DNA of 8,938 bases. It comes from a bacterium (GTDB taxonomy: Bacteria > Planctomycetota > Planctomycetia > Pirellulales > Pirellulaceae). Below are positions 1 to 8,100 of this stretch, one piece after another. The position numbers and the translations under genes were made by a program. The stretch lies in contig JAUIHJ010000320.1 in assembly GCA_030432015.1 (NCBI GenBank), positions 1-8,938 on the forward strand, read 5' to 3'. Numbering within the stretch: position 1 is the stretch's first letter; every line of letters starts with the position of its first letter. The notes below the pieces were generated by a model. The model had not been told where the DNA came from. It was given only the letters and a program-made list of their open reading frames with translations, and ran no database searches.

Positions 1-2778
1 ACTTCCGCGGGACTCTTTTCGGTGCCGCTCGAGGCCTATCTACAGCATCGGAGTGAAATCGAGTCGCGAGGTTCGATCTTATCCGCGGCGAATTTCTTGA
101 TCTTCAGTGGTGTGCTGATGTCGTCGCTGTTGTTCTATGTATTGCGCGTGCCCGCGTATCCAGGATCGCTCGACAACCTCTCGGTCGAGGTACTGGGCCC
201 GCCTCTCTCTGCCGCAGGTGAGCAACACGTTGCCGCTTTGGAGGCAGAGTTTAAGGCCGTGGCGCTGGAGAACGGGGCGTTGGGGGCCGAGGGGGCGCCA
301 CCGTTGGAGGCGTTTGTTGAACGCGCCGCCCCGGCTGAAAAGCAACAGACGCTCGCCAGGCTGCTGTGGATCGAATTTCAGCAACGCAGCCGCGCTGGCG
401 ACTACTTCACGATCGGCGATTACTACGAAAGGTTTCCTGACAACGCGTTCTTGATCAAGCAAGTCTACTACCAGGCGTCAGACCTGCCACTGCTGACTTC
501 ACAGCAGATCTTCCTGGTGGCCGGGCTCCTGACGCTGCCGGTCTTTGTTTACATTGTGTGGCTAATTCCCCAGGCGTCGTTACGGTTTCTCATTTGGTTG
601 CTCAGCTTGACGGCCTATCGCATTCGCCTGCATGGCTTGGAAAACCTGCCGGAGCGCGGCGGCGCGCTGTTGGTGCCGAATCATGTCTCATGGATTGACG
701 GCATTTTGCTGCAAATGACCAGTTCCCGCAGGATTCGCATGGTCGTCTGGGAGGGGAATTTCAAGAATCGCTTCCTGCGCATGCTGGCCAAGCAATGGGA
801 CACGATCATGATCATGCCCACCCCCAAGGCAGTTGTGCGGGCTTTTCGTGAAGCCCGACAAGGCCTGGACGACGGTGACCTGGTGTGCATTTTCCCGGAG
901 GGCAGCATCTCTCGGAGCGGGCAGATGCAACCCTTTAAGCCGGGGCTGATGAAGATCATGCAGAACACCGACGCACCCGTTGTACCGGTATACCTCGACG
1001 GACTCTGGGGGAGTATCTTTAGCTTCGAGCGAGGGAAATTCTTTTGGAAATGGCCGAAACGGTGGCCGTATCCGATTGAGATTCATTTCGGCAAACCTTT
1101 TCAACGACCGTCGGATATCCAAACCGTCCGGCGTGCCGTGGAAGAATTGGGAGTTAAGGCGGTGGCACAACGGGCAAACGAAAAGACGCAATTGATCAAG
1201 ACCTTCATTTCGCGGTGCAAGCAGCGCCGCTTCCGCTCGAAAGCTGCCGACTCGACCGGCCAAGACTTGACCGGTGTGTCGTTGTTGATGCGGACGCTGA
1301 TTCTACGTCGCCTGCTGCGACGCGAAGTCTTGGACGCCAATGAGAGCCATGTCGGGCTCCTGCTCCCGCCGTCTGCAGGCGCTGTGATCGCCAACGCGGC
1401 GTTGGCTTTCGATTTACGGATCGCCGTCAACTTGAACTACACCGTCTCGTCGGATGTCCTTAATGCATGTATCGCTCAGGCTGGCATCAAGCATGTGCTG
1501 ACCAGTCGCAAGTTCATGGAGAAAATGAATTTCGAGCTGGACTGCGACGTGATCTACTTGGATGACCTCCGAGAAAAGCTGCAGCTCTCGGACAAACTGA
1601 TCGCGGCCTTTCAGGCACATGTCGTACCCGCGGGGATGCTGGCCAGGTCGCTGGGTGCGGACCGCGTTGCGCCGTCCGATGTGCTCACGGTGATCTTCAC
1701 ATCCGGCTCGACCGGGACGCCCAAGGGCGTGATGTTGACCAACGCGAATATTGCTTCACAAATCGAAGCGATTGATCACGCAATTCGCCTGCGACCCGAC
1801 GACTCGATTCTCGGCATCCTGCCGTTCTTCCATTCGATGGGGTACACGGTAACGTTTTGGACGGCCATGTGCCTCAATGCCAAGGGCGTCTATCATTTCA
1901 ATCCGCTGGACGCCAAGCAGGTTGGCAAGCTGGCGGAGAAACATCGCGCCACGATCTTACTTTCCACGCCGACTTTCCTGCGGAGCTATTTGCGGCGCTG
2001 CGACAAGGCCCAGTTTGCCACCTTGGACGTCGTCGTAGCAGGAGCGGAAAAGCTGCCCTCGCAGTTGTGTGATGCCTTCGAGGAAAAATTTGGGGTGCGC
2101 CCCACCGAGGGGTATGGCACAACCGAGTTGTCACCGTTGGTCGCCGTGAACATTCCTGCCTCGCGCTCCGGCAACCACAGCGAAGTTGATTGCAAGGAAG
2201 GAACAGTCGGCCGGGCCGTGCTGGGGGTTCGTGCCAAGACGGTGCATCTGGAAACCGGCGAGGATCTGCCCGCCGGCGAGTCCGGCATGCTGCTCGTCAC
2301 CGGGTCCAATGTCATGAAAGGCTATTTGGGGCGCGAGGATCTCACCGCCGAAGTCATCAAGGATGGCTGGTATGTCACCGGCGATGTCGCGTTTCTGGAT
2401 GAGGATGGGTTTATCACGATTACCGGACGAGAAAGCCGCTTTTCCAAAATCGGCGGCGAAATGGTGCCCCATATCAAGATTGAAGACCTACTCAATGCTC
2501 AGGTGGAAGCGGACGAGGAGGCTGGCCCGACCTTCGTCGTGACTGCGGTGCCGGACGTAAAGAAAGGCGAACGACTGGTTGTCGTCCATAGGAAGGTCGA
2601 CATTGCCAGCGCCGAACTCTTGAAAGCCCTCTCGGCGGCGGGACTGCCGAACATCTTTATTCCTTCGGCCGACAGCTTTCTTGAAGTTGATGCCTTGCCG
2701 GTACTCGGGACCGGAAAGCTCGACCTCAAGGGCATCAAACAACTTGCCCTCGATCGATTCAGCGCGCAAGGCCCGTGA
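1..2778 (+). CDS. aas: LplT-Aas type fusion: MFS lysophospholipid transporter (C-terminal end) + PlsC acyltransferase + acyl-ACP synthetase, 5'-truncated by window edge
   Basis: The predicted role is phospholipid repair: lysophospholipid is flipped inward, a fatty acid is activated with ATP onto ACP, and the lysolipid is reacylated at the inner membrane. Residues are numbered from an internal GTG at base 22. That GTG is not the true start: the frame is open to base 1 and reads TSAGLFSVPLEAYLQHRSE, typical of helix 10 and the following loop of an MFS transporter. About ten helices must lie upstream. Helix 11 is about 22-42 and helix 12 about 162-182, with a long insert between them. The PlsC domain (about 195-375) has NHVSWID (H221, D226) and FPEG (291-294). 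The ligase domain has TSGSTGTPKG (560-569), EGYGTTE (696-702), YVTGD (784-788), GRESRFSKIGGE (802-813, as in E. coli Aas rather than the usual GRxxD form) and the catalytic-type lysine K899 in GTGKLD. All key residues are present. E. coli has separate lplT and aas genes; here they are fused. Confidence 0.93.
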   Translation, partial: TSAGLFSVPLEAYLQHRSEIESRGSILSAANFLIFSGVLMSSLLFYVLRVPAYPGSLDNLSVEVLGPPLSAAGEQHVAALEAEFKAVALENGALGAEGAPPLEAFVERAAPAEKQQTLARLLWIEFQQRSRAGDYFTIGDYYERFPDNAFLIKQVYYQASDLPLLTSQQIFLVAGLLTLPVFVYIVWLIPQASLRFLIWLLSLTAYRIRLHGLENLPERGGALLVPNHVSWIDGILLQMTSSRRIRMVVWEGNFKNRFLRMLAKQWDTIMIMPTPKAVVRAFREARQGLDDGDLVCIFPEGSISRSGQMQPFKPGLMKIMQNTDAPVVPVYLDGLWGSIFSFERGKFFWKWPKRWPYPIEIHFGKPFQRPSDIQTVRRAVEELGVKAVAQRANEKTQLIKTFISRCKQRRFRSKAADSTGQDLTGVSLLMRTLILRRLLRREVLDANESHVGLLLPPSAGAVIANAALAFDLRIAVNLNYTVSSDVLNACIAQAGIKHVLTSRKFMEKMNFELDCDVIYLDDLREKLQLSDKLIAAFQAHVVPAGMLARSLGADRVAPSDVLTVIFTSGSTGTPKGVMLTNANIASQIEAIDHAIRLRPDDSILGILPFFHSMGYTVTFWTAMCLNAKGVYHFNPLDAKQVGKLAEKHRATILLSTPTFLRSYLRRCDKAQFATLDVVVAGAEKLPSQLCDAFEEKFGVRPTEGYGTTELSPLVAVNIPASRSGNHSEVDCKEGTVGRAVLGVRAKTVHLETGEDLPAGESGMLLVTGSNVMKGYLGREDLTAEVIKDGWYVTGDVAFLDEDGFITITGRESRFSKIGGEMVPHIKIEDLLNAQVEADEEAGPTFVVTAVPDVKKGERLVVVHRKVDIASAELLKALSAAGLPNIFIPSADSFLEVDALPVLGTGKLDLKGIKQLALDRFSAQGP
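148..501 (+). other. Expanded loop between the last two MFS helices, with a kinase-associated-like motif
   Basis: This segment encodes about residues 43-160 of the fusion protein (numbered from base 22). Helices 11 and 12 of MFS proteins are normally joined by a short extracytoplasmic turn, but about 118 residues intervene here. The first part is rich in Ala, Glu and Gly. The second part (about 111-145) reads LARLLWIEFQQRSRAGDYFT and ends in YYERFPDN. Visible features are a helix with Leu, Glu and Arg, then a Gly-Asp turn, then a Tyr...Arg-Phe-Pro ending. No transmembrane segment is apparent within it. Its function is unknown. Confidence 0.6.
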
Positions 2779-2854
2779 GATCCGCCCGACGATTTCAGGT
2801 GAAGCGTCCATCAGGCGGGTAAGGTCGCGGGGACGTCGCGTAGCCGACTGCAAC

Positions 2855-2883
2855 CGGCCGATTCGAGCGTGAATCGCAGGCCG
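2855..2883. terminator. Imperfect hairpin between convergent genes, possible bidirectional terminator
   Basis: CGGCCGATTC (2855-2864) pairs with GAATC (2871-2875) and GGCCG (2879-2883). The stem has ten base pairs, a three-base bulge (GCA, 2876-2878) and a six-base loop. It lies about 75 bases after the lipid-repair gene and about 55 bases beyond the stop of the convergent minus-strand gene, where a shared terminator would be expected. There is no T-run on either side, so classic intrinsic termination is doubtful. Nothing else is seen in this 159-base spacer. Confidence 0.35.
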
Positions 2884-2937
2884 ACAATTCCCGGCGGCCG
2901 ATGCGTGCCAGCTCAACGGCTACCTGCCAGGCAACGA

Positions 2938-4365
2938 TCAGTCCCACCACCACTGACCGGGCTTCAAATCGGCGACGGTCGTGGCACGATGGGCCGCTTT
3001 GACCGTTCCTTCTTCGTCGTACAACCGATGCTCGGTTTCCAGGGCCAGGCGAGCGTGGATCTCGACACCACCACCGATCGGCGTCATGAGTCGATTTCCT
3101 CGCCAGTAAGCGGCGACTGCCGTCTCGACCTGCTTGGGAGCGCTGCCCGTACGAACCGGGAAGGCACCTTCGTCACCCAGTGCCTCCATTGTCCAGCCAG
3201 CCTGGCCGTAGTAGTCCTGCTTCTGGATGTAGGCCGCGGCGATCGTCATATCGATGCAGTTACGCAGTTGGGCGTAGACCGGAACCTCCTTCGCGAGGTC
3301 AGGGTATCTCTCGGTGAACCCACGTACGAACTTCGTTCCCGCAGCGTCAACGCGTCCCGCCTTCATCCGCGTCCCGTCGGCAGCAACGACCTCGTCCGCG
3401 CCGACCAGTTTGACACCGTTGCCGACCAACTCCATGGCGAGCCGATCTTCGCTTTCCCGAACGCACTCGTAGTCCGGGACAAAAAACCAACGCTGCATGG
3501 CGTTCTTGGAAACCGCCGCGGGGGTGGTCAATTCAACGTAACTCTTAATCTTGGTATCGATGCGTTCCAGCCCGATCCCGATCAACTTCATGCGATAATC
3601 GGCTTCCACCAGAACTTCGGCGAAATGCGTGTCCGCCGGAACGCCGGTGATCGTCACGTTTTGGAGTCCCAGGCTTTGGCGAAGGCCATTGGAGATGAAT
3701 CGCGTTTGCGACGGAACTGCTCGTCCGCCCAAGCGACTCAGGAATTGCTGCATGTTTGCCAAGCCGGCTTGCGTCGGATCAATCGAGACGCTCACGAAGG
3801 CAGTATCACGGCCTTGAGGAGGAAATGCCCTCATCGCCACGACCAAGTCTGCCAGCGGCAGGACCGGGCGCCCCGTCTCGATTCCGCGTAATCGATTCGC
3901 GGGGTCCAAGGCCCACGGTTCGGCGGGACCGGCAATCACGATATCATTGGTTTCGGGGTAGAAAAACACATACTGCAATCGCGTCAAACCGGCCAGCACG
4001 TGCATCTCTTCGGTCGGCTCCTCGCCTCGCTTGAGCTTCTCAATCAATGCCAATTCGAGCCGATTCAGCGAGATCTTGCGAAGTTTGCTCGAGCGGGCCA
4101 AATCGCCGGCCAATCGCAAACGTGCTTCGGCAACGCGACGCTTGGAAACCAAACCGCCGCGGTCCGTTACGAGGTTCATTTTCATGACGCCCGCCGCATC
4201 CACGATCACACCCGCGACTTGGGCCGTCGTCGTCGTGGTATTGCCGTTGTTGTTGCCGCCGCCACCGCCGCCGTTGTTCTGAGCGAACGACTGAGCGGGA
4301 CCAACCAGCGCCAAGCCTAAGGCCACAACGGAGAAAACCCAGACGTGAAAGTGTCGAGGAGACAT
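2938..4365 (-). CDS. Secreted DUF1598-like planctomycete protein of unknown function
   Basis: About 475 residues, predicted to be exported. A signal peptide covers about residues 1-28: a short n-region with Arg and His, a hydrophobic core VWVFSVVALGLALVG, and a likely cut after SFA. A low-complexity linker follows (about 30-48): six Gly, three Asn, then five Thr. The rest is soluble in character with no further membrane helix. Recognisable blocks are an Arg/Leu-rich helical region (about 70-120), VTITGVPADTHFAEVLVEAD followed by YRMKLIGIGL (about 236-265), FFVPDYECVRESEDRLAM (about 293-310), a helix ending IQKQDYYGQAGW (about 379-390), and a C-terminus GQWWWD. The ADTHFAxVLVxADYRMK block matches my memory of DUF1598 proteins, which have no assigned activity. 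No catalytic motif is seen. I chose the ATG at 4365 because GAGGT lies five bases upstream; an ATG at 4380 in the same frame would add five residues (MKRFG) but has no ribosome binding site. dnaE upstream on the same strand is about 800 bases away, so a separate promoter is likely. Confidence 0.85.
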   Translation of the reverse strand: MSPRHFHVWVFSVVALGLALVGPAQSFAQNNGGGGGGNNNGNTTTTTAQVAGVIVDAAGVMKMNLVTDRGGLVSKRRVAEARLRLAGDLARSSKLRKISLNRLELALIEKLKRGEEPTEEMHVLAGLTRLQYVFFYPETNDIVIAGPAEPWALDPANRLRGIETGRPVLPLADLVVAMRAFPPQGRDTAFVSVSIDPTQAGLANMQQFLSRLGGRAVPSQTRFISNGLRQSLGLQNVTITGVPADTHFAEVLVEADYRMKLIGIGLERIDTKIKSYVELTTPAAVSKNAMQRWFFVPDYECVRESEDRLAMELVGNGVKLVGADEVVAADGTRMKAGRVDAAGTKFVRGFTERYPDLAKEVPVYAQLRNCIDMTIAAAYIQKQDYYGQAGWTMEALGDEGAFPVRTGSAPKQVETAVAAYWRGNRLMTPIGGGVEIHARLALETEHRLYDEEGTVKAAHRATTVADLKPGQWWWD

Positions 4366-4370
4366 TCCAA

Positions 4371-4377
4371 ACCTCTT
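4371..4377 (-). promoter_or_regulatory. Shine-Dalgarno site that decides the start of the DUF1598-like gene
   Basis: The minus strand reads AAGAGGT (4377 to 4371), then five bases, then ATG at 4365-4363. GAGGT is a five-base match to the 16S anti-SD complement at good spacing. The upstream in-frame ATG (4380-4378) overlaps this site and is preceded by CACTGTTTTCAA, which has no purine-rich site. This favours initiation at 4365. Confidence 0.55.
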
Positions 4378-4403
4378 CATTTGAAAACAGTGACCGGTAC
4401 GTC

Positions 4404-4434
4404 CTCACCCCGTCGCGAGCGAAAGCGAGGTGAG
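4404..4434. repeat. Palindromic hairpin just upstream of the DUF1598-like gene (REP-like or leader structure)
   Basis: CTCACC (4404-4409) pairs with GGTGAG (4429-4434). Directly inside, TCGC (4413-4416) pairs with GCGA (4425-4428). The result is a ten-pair stem with a three-base bulge (CCG) and an eight-base loop (GAGCGAAA). It begins 39 bases before the preferred start codon, so it could lie in the 5' leader. The shape is also typical of dispersed extragenic palindromes. Only one copy is seen in the window, so repeat status is inference. Confidence 0.45.
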
Positions 4435-4841
4435 AACGCTTGAGTTGGGATATGTGCAGGGATGGGAGTTTGTCGATTACCTGATTTGTGCCTGCCCGGG
4501 GCGCGCAAAACGCAACGCTGAACAGCAACACTCGATCTTAGTTCGCGATCCTGGGCAAAGCAACAAAATGGCAGCGGAGAAGTCCGTGCGACGGCCAGCA
4601 GTGCGACCTAACAGGTTGACTCATAAGGCAGTTGCGCCCTACGCCTGCCTGCGAAAGTCCGCCGCGGCGATCGGTCACCTGGGTGCGGCGATGGGGGCGA
4701 AATGCGACGGTTCGCGACGAAACCGCTGCCCCATCTCACCTTCCGACCTCGAATGCCGGACGGCGCCACCCTCTGGTGCGATCGATTGCCATACAACCGC
4801 TTCCGGCCCTCGACAGGCGTGTCTTGATGGTACGCCAATGA

Positions 4842-4856
4842 GCCGCCAGCGGCGGC
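4842..4856. other. Perfect six-pair GC hairpin in the intergenic region
   Basis: GCCGCC (4842-4847) and GGCGGC (4851-4856) form a perfect stem around an AGC loop. No T-run follows on either strand. It may be a transcript-end or pause structure. Short GC palindromes also arise by chance in DNA of this composition. Confidence 0.35.
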
Positions 4857-5022
4857 AGGAGTTTGTAGCCAAGCCGGTAACCTGACATCCCGGTGGCACA
4901 AACCAAGGCGCAACTTCAAAGCTCGCATATCGCGGCTTGAGCCACGGAATGGATCGCCAGCATGGTGACTCGAAACCTACCGCCGTGCGTGCCCTCCGCT
5001 TCCGCAGCCTCCCACGGCGGAC

Positions 5023-5067
5023 GCGCCAAGGAAGGCGCGGCAAGGAATGCGCGGCAAGGAATGCGCG
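5023..5067. repeat. Short tandem repeat, 14-base unit
   Basis: The unit GCGCGGCAAGGAAT occurs twice, perfectly and head to tail (5035-5048, 5049-5062). A degenerate copy GCGCCAAGGAAG precedes it (5023-5034), and the first five bases of another copy follow (5063-5067). It lies about 120 bases beyond the dnaE stop. The unit length is not a multiple of three and no gene covers it, which fits replication slippage in non-coding DNA. Confidence 0.75.
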
Positions 5068-5143
5068 AGGACACCGCGTTCACAATCTCTTAGCTGTTGA
5101 ATCGTGGGTTCCTGCCAAGCAGGCCGGCGGGGGACAAGACACT

Positions 5144-5182
5144 GAAAAACAAAGGAAAATGGAGGAACCTGGCGATCTCCAG
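5144..5182 (-). terminator. Weak terminator candidate immediately after dnaE
   Basis: Directly after the TAG stop the minus strand reads CTGG, six bases, CCAG (5182 to 5169), followed by a T-rich tract that includes TTTT, TTT and TTTTT runs (about 5167 to 5144). The stem has only four pairs and the T-runs start some bases beyond it, so it would be a poor intrinsic terminator. It is the best candidate near the end of dnaE. Confidence 0.25.
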
Positions 5183-8100
5183 CTAGGTTGTTTGCAAAGC
5201 GCCGCGTCGCCCTTTCGGGCGGGCCGGACCGGGGGTCGGCTTGGAGGTCATTAATTGAAAATTGCCTTCGCCGAGCAGCCCGTTGATTCGCGTCCGCAAT
5301 TCCTCATTAATCTCGACACGAAGCCGATTCGACTTCAGCAACACGCGGCTGCCGTTGACCAGTCGCAGCATCAGACTCAATTCACAATTTCCAGGGTAGG
5401 CCCGGACTACTTCCCGGATCATGCTCAGTTTTTCCGCGCCATGAATCTCTTCGTCCACGCGAATCACAACGCCGCTGGTGTAGCGCGACTCCAAATCGTT
5501 CAGCGGAATCAGTTCGTTAACGATCAGATTGGCTTCGTCGCCACCGCCGCGGCGGTCAATCGCACCGCGGGCTACCAGGATGGCATCGGCCTGCACCAGT
5601 TCGCCAAACTGCTCGAAATCGCTGGGCCAGAGAATGCACCGGATCGACCCGGCCATGTCTTCCAGATCAAAGTTGGCGTACTTGGCCGGGGCACCAGGCT
5701 TGGGGTTCTTGATATGGGCCATCTTGATCGCGGAGAGCATGCCTCCCATCATCACTTCCGCTCGGTCGCCGAGCCCTCCGATGGTGGCCGTGGTATGCGA
5801 GCAATAGGTGCGGAGGGTCTTTTCGTATTCCGCCAATGGATGACTCGCCAGGTAAAAACCCAAGACTTCACGTTCCATTAACAGGCGTTCACGTTCCTCA
5901 TAGTCGTCGACCTGCGGCAAGCTGGCCGCAACCGCCTCCTGCTCTTCCTCCTCTTCCATACCGCCAAACAAGCTCTTCTGTCCGCTGCGCCGGTCGGCCA
6001 GTGCTGATGCGCCCGCCTGCATTGCTCGATCAACCGCCTCTGCCATCTGCCGCCGATTCCCCCCGGTCGAATCGAGCGCACCCGCCTTGATCAGCGTCTC
6101 GAGCGCCGAGCGGTTGCACGCAGAGGGATCAACCCGCTCGCAAAAATCGAAGATATCTTTATAGGGACCACCCGCGCGACGCTGCTCGGCAATCGCTTCC
6201 GCCGCAGAACCTCCGCACCCTTTCACTGCCGACAGGCCAAAATAAATCTTGCCGTCTCGGACCGTGAAATCGACATCGGATGAATTGATGTCCGGTGGCA
6301 CGACCTCGATTTCCATCCGCTGGCAGTCTTCAAGATGCTCGACCAGCGCGTCCTTCCGCTTAAAGTTGCGGCCTGGAATATCGGCGGAAAGCAGGGCCGC
6401 CATGAACTCAACGGGGTAGTGCGACTTCAGGTAGGCCGTCTGGTACGCGATCAAGGCATACGCCGTGCTATGGGACTTGTTGAAGCCGTAACCAGCGAAT
6501 TTGATAATCAGGTCCCAAATCGCCTGCGCTTCCTTCTCCTTCATCCCCTTTTCCACCGAGCCGGCAATGAACTGTTCGTAGTTTGCCGAGATCAATGCTT
6601 CTTTCTTTTTACTGATCGCCTTAATGCAAGTGTACGCCGCGGCCAGCGGGATCCCACCCAGACGGTTCAAGATCCGCATTACCTGTTCCTGGTAGACCAT
6701 CACCCCGTTGGTCTCCGCCAGGACGTCTTCCAGGACCTGATGGTCATATTGCGGCTTCTTGCGACCGTGCTTGACGGCAATGTAATCGTCCACCATCCCA
6801 CCCTCCAAGGGCCCGGGACGATAAAGGGCATTGGTCGCGATGATGTCCAGAAAGCTATCGGGCTTCATGCGCTGCAACAGGTCGCGAATTCCGCCGCTTT
6901 CCAACTGAAACACACCCTTGGTCTCGCCACGCCGCAGCAATGCAAAGCTATCTTCGTCGTCCAAGGGAAACTTCAGCGGATCGATCCGTTCACCGGTCGA
7001 CTGCTCGATCAAATCCACGGTCTTGGACAGAATGGTCAGGTTCCGCAAGCCGAGAAAGTCCATCTTTAGCAGCCCGGCATCTTCGACGTCATTCATGGAC
7101 CACTGGGTAATAATGTCAGTCTTCCCCGACACGCGGCCCAACGGCACATACTCGGTCAGTGGCTTGTCGGCAATGACCACCGCGGCGGCGTGCGTCCCGA
7201 CGTTGCGAGCCAGCCCTTCGATCTTCAAAGCCAGATCAACCAGTTCACGAATCTCGCCGTCCCCGTCGTAGGTCGCTTTGAATTCTTCGCTGATCTCCAG
7301 CGCCTTGCTCAGGCTGATTCCCAACTGTTCGGGCACCATGTTGGTGACCTCATTGACGCGGGCCAGCGGAATCCCCAGGGCCCGCCCGACATCCTTGATT
7401 GCCGCCCTGGCGGCCAGCGTGCCAAACGTTCCAATTTGCGCGACGTTCGCTTCGCCATACTTGTCTTTGACATACCGCATGACGTCCGCGCGACGGTGTT
7501 TGCAGAAGTCGATATCGATATCAGGTGCTTCCAGCCGGCTTTCATCCAAGAACCGCTCGAAGAGCAAATCGTATTCGATTGGGCAGACGTGGCTCAGATA
7601 GAGCGCGTAACAGACGAGTGCCCCCACGCCGCTGCCACGCGCGGTTGCCGGGATGTCCTTCTCGCGGGCATAGCGGACAAAGTCCCAAACAATCAAGAAA
7701 TAGTTGGGGAACCCCAGCTTGCTGATGACACCCAGTTCACGATCAAGGCGCGCCATGACGACATCGCTCAACTGACCGCCGGGCTTCATCGTTTCATTGC
7801 CTTCGTATCGCTCGAGCAGTCCTTCCAGGCAAATCTCACGCAGCAGTTCGTCGGCCGTTTTTTCTTTGGGAAGAGTGAACGTCGGAAAGTGGCGTTTGCC
7901 CAATTCCAGGTCAATGTCGACGGTGTTGGCAATCTCCTGGCTGCGGGCGACGGCCGCCTCCTGCCCAGGAAACGCAGCGTACATTTCTTCCGGGCTCTTG
8001 AGATAGTATTCGCTACCGTCCATCTTCATCCGGTTTGTGTCGGTGCGAAACTTGCCAGTGTTGATGCAGAGCATGACATCCTGGGCATCCGCATCTTCTC

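Larger units (their letters stand above)
4381..5182. other. Gene-free region between dnaE and the DUF1598-like gene
   Basis: About 800 bases with no convincing gene. Open frames of 70-150 codons exist on both strands, but their translations are rich in Arg, Pro and Ser, show no family motif and lack good ribosome binding sites. No tRNA, SRP RNA, tmRNA or RNase P signature was recognised. Structure is limited to the hairpins at 4404-4434, 4842-4856 and 5111-5123 (CCTGC/GCAGG, loop CAA), the tandem repeat at 5023-5067, and a T-rich stretch just after dnaE. It should hold the promoter of the DUF1598-like gene, but no strong -35/-10 pair was found. Confidence 0.6.

Noticed and set aside
22..24. 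GTG as the start codon of the lipid-repair gene
   Set aside because: The frame stays open to base 1 and the residues on both sides form a continuous MFS helix and loop sequence, so this is an internal valine of a gene truncated by the window edge.
2488..2916. 142-codon minus-strand open frame extending past the end of the lipid-repair gene
   Set aside because: It lies largely antisense to conserved ligase motifs, and the part in the spacer is Arg-rich without family features or a ribosome binding site.
2869..3891. 340-codon plus-strand open frame
   Set aside because: It is wholly antisense to the DUF1598-like gene over most of its length, shows no family motif, and has the look of a mirror frame arising from the codon bias of the real gene.
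4453..4490. Possible -35/-10 promoter for the DUF1598-like gene on the minus strand (TCGACA ... ACATAT)
   Set aside because: The boxes match consensus poorly and the spacer is only about 15 bases, so it is not distinguishable from chance.
4608..4928. Small open frames on both strands in the dnaE/DUF1598-like gap
   Set aside because: Their translations are Arg/Pro/Ser-rich and motif-free, several overlap each other on opposite strands, and none has a convincing ribosome binding site.
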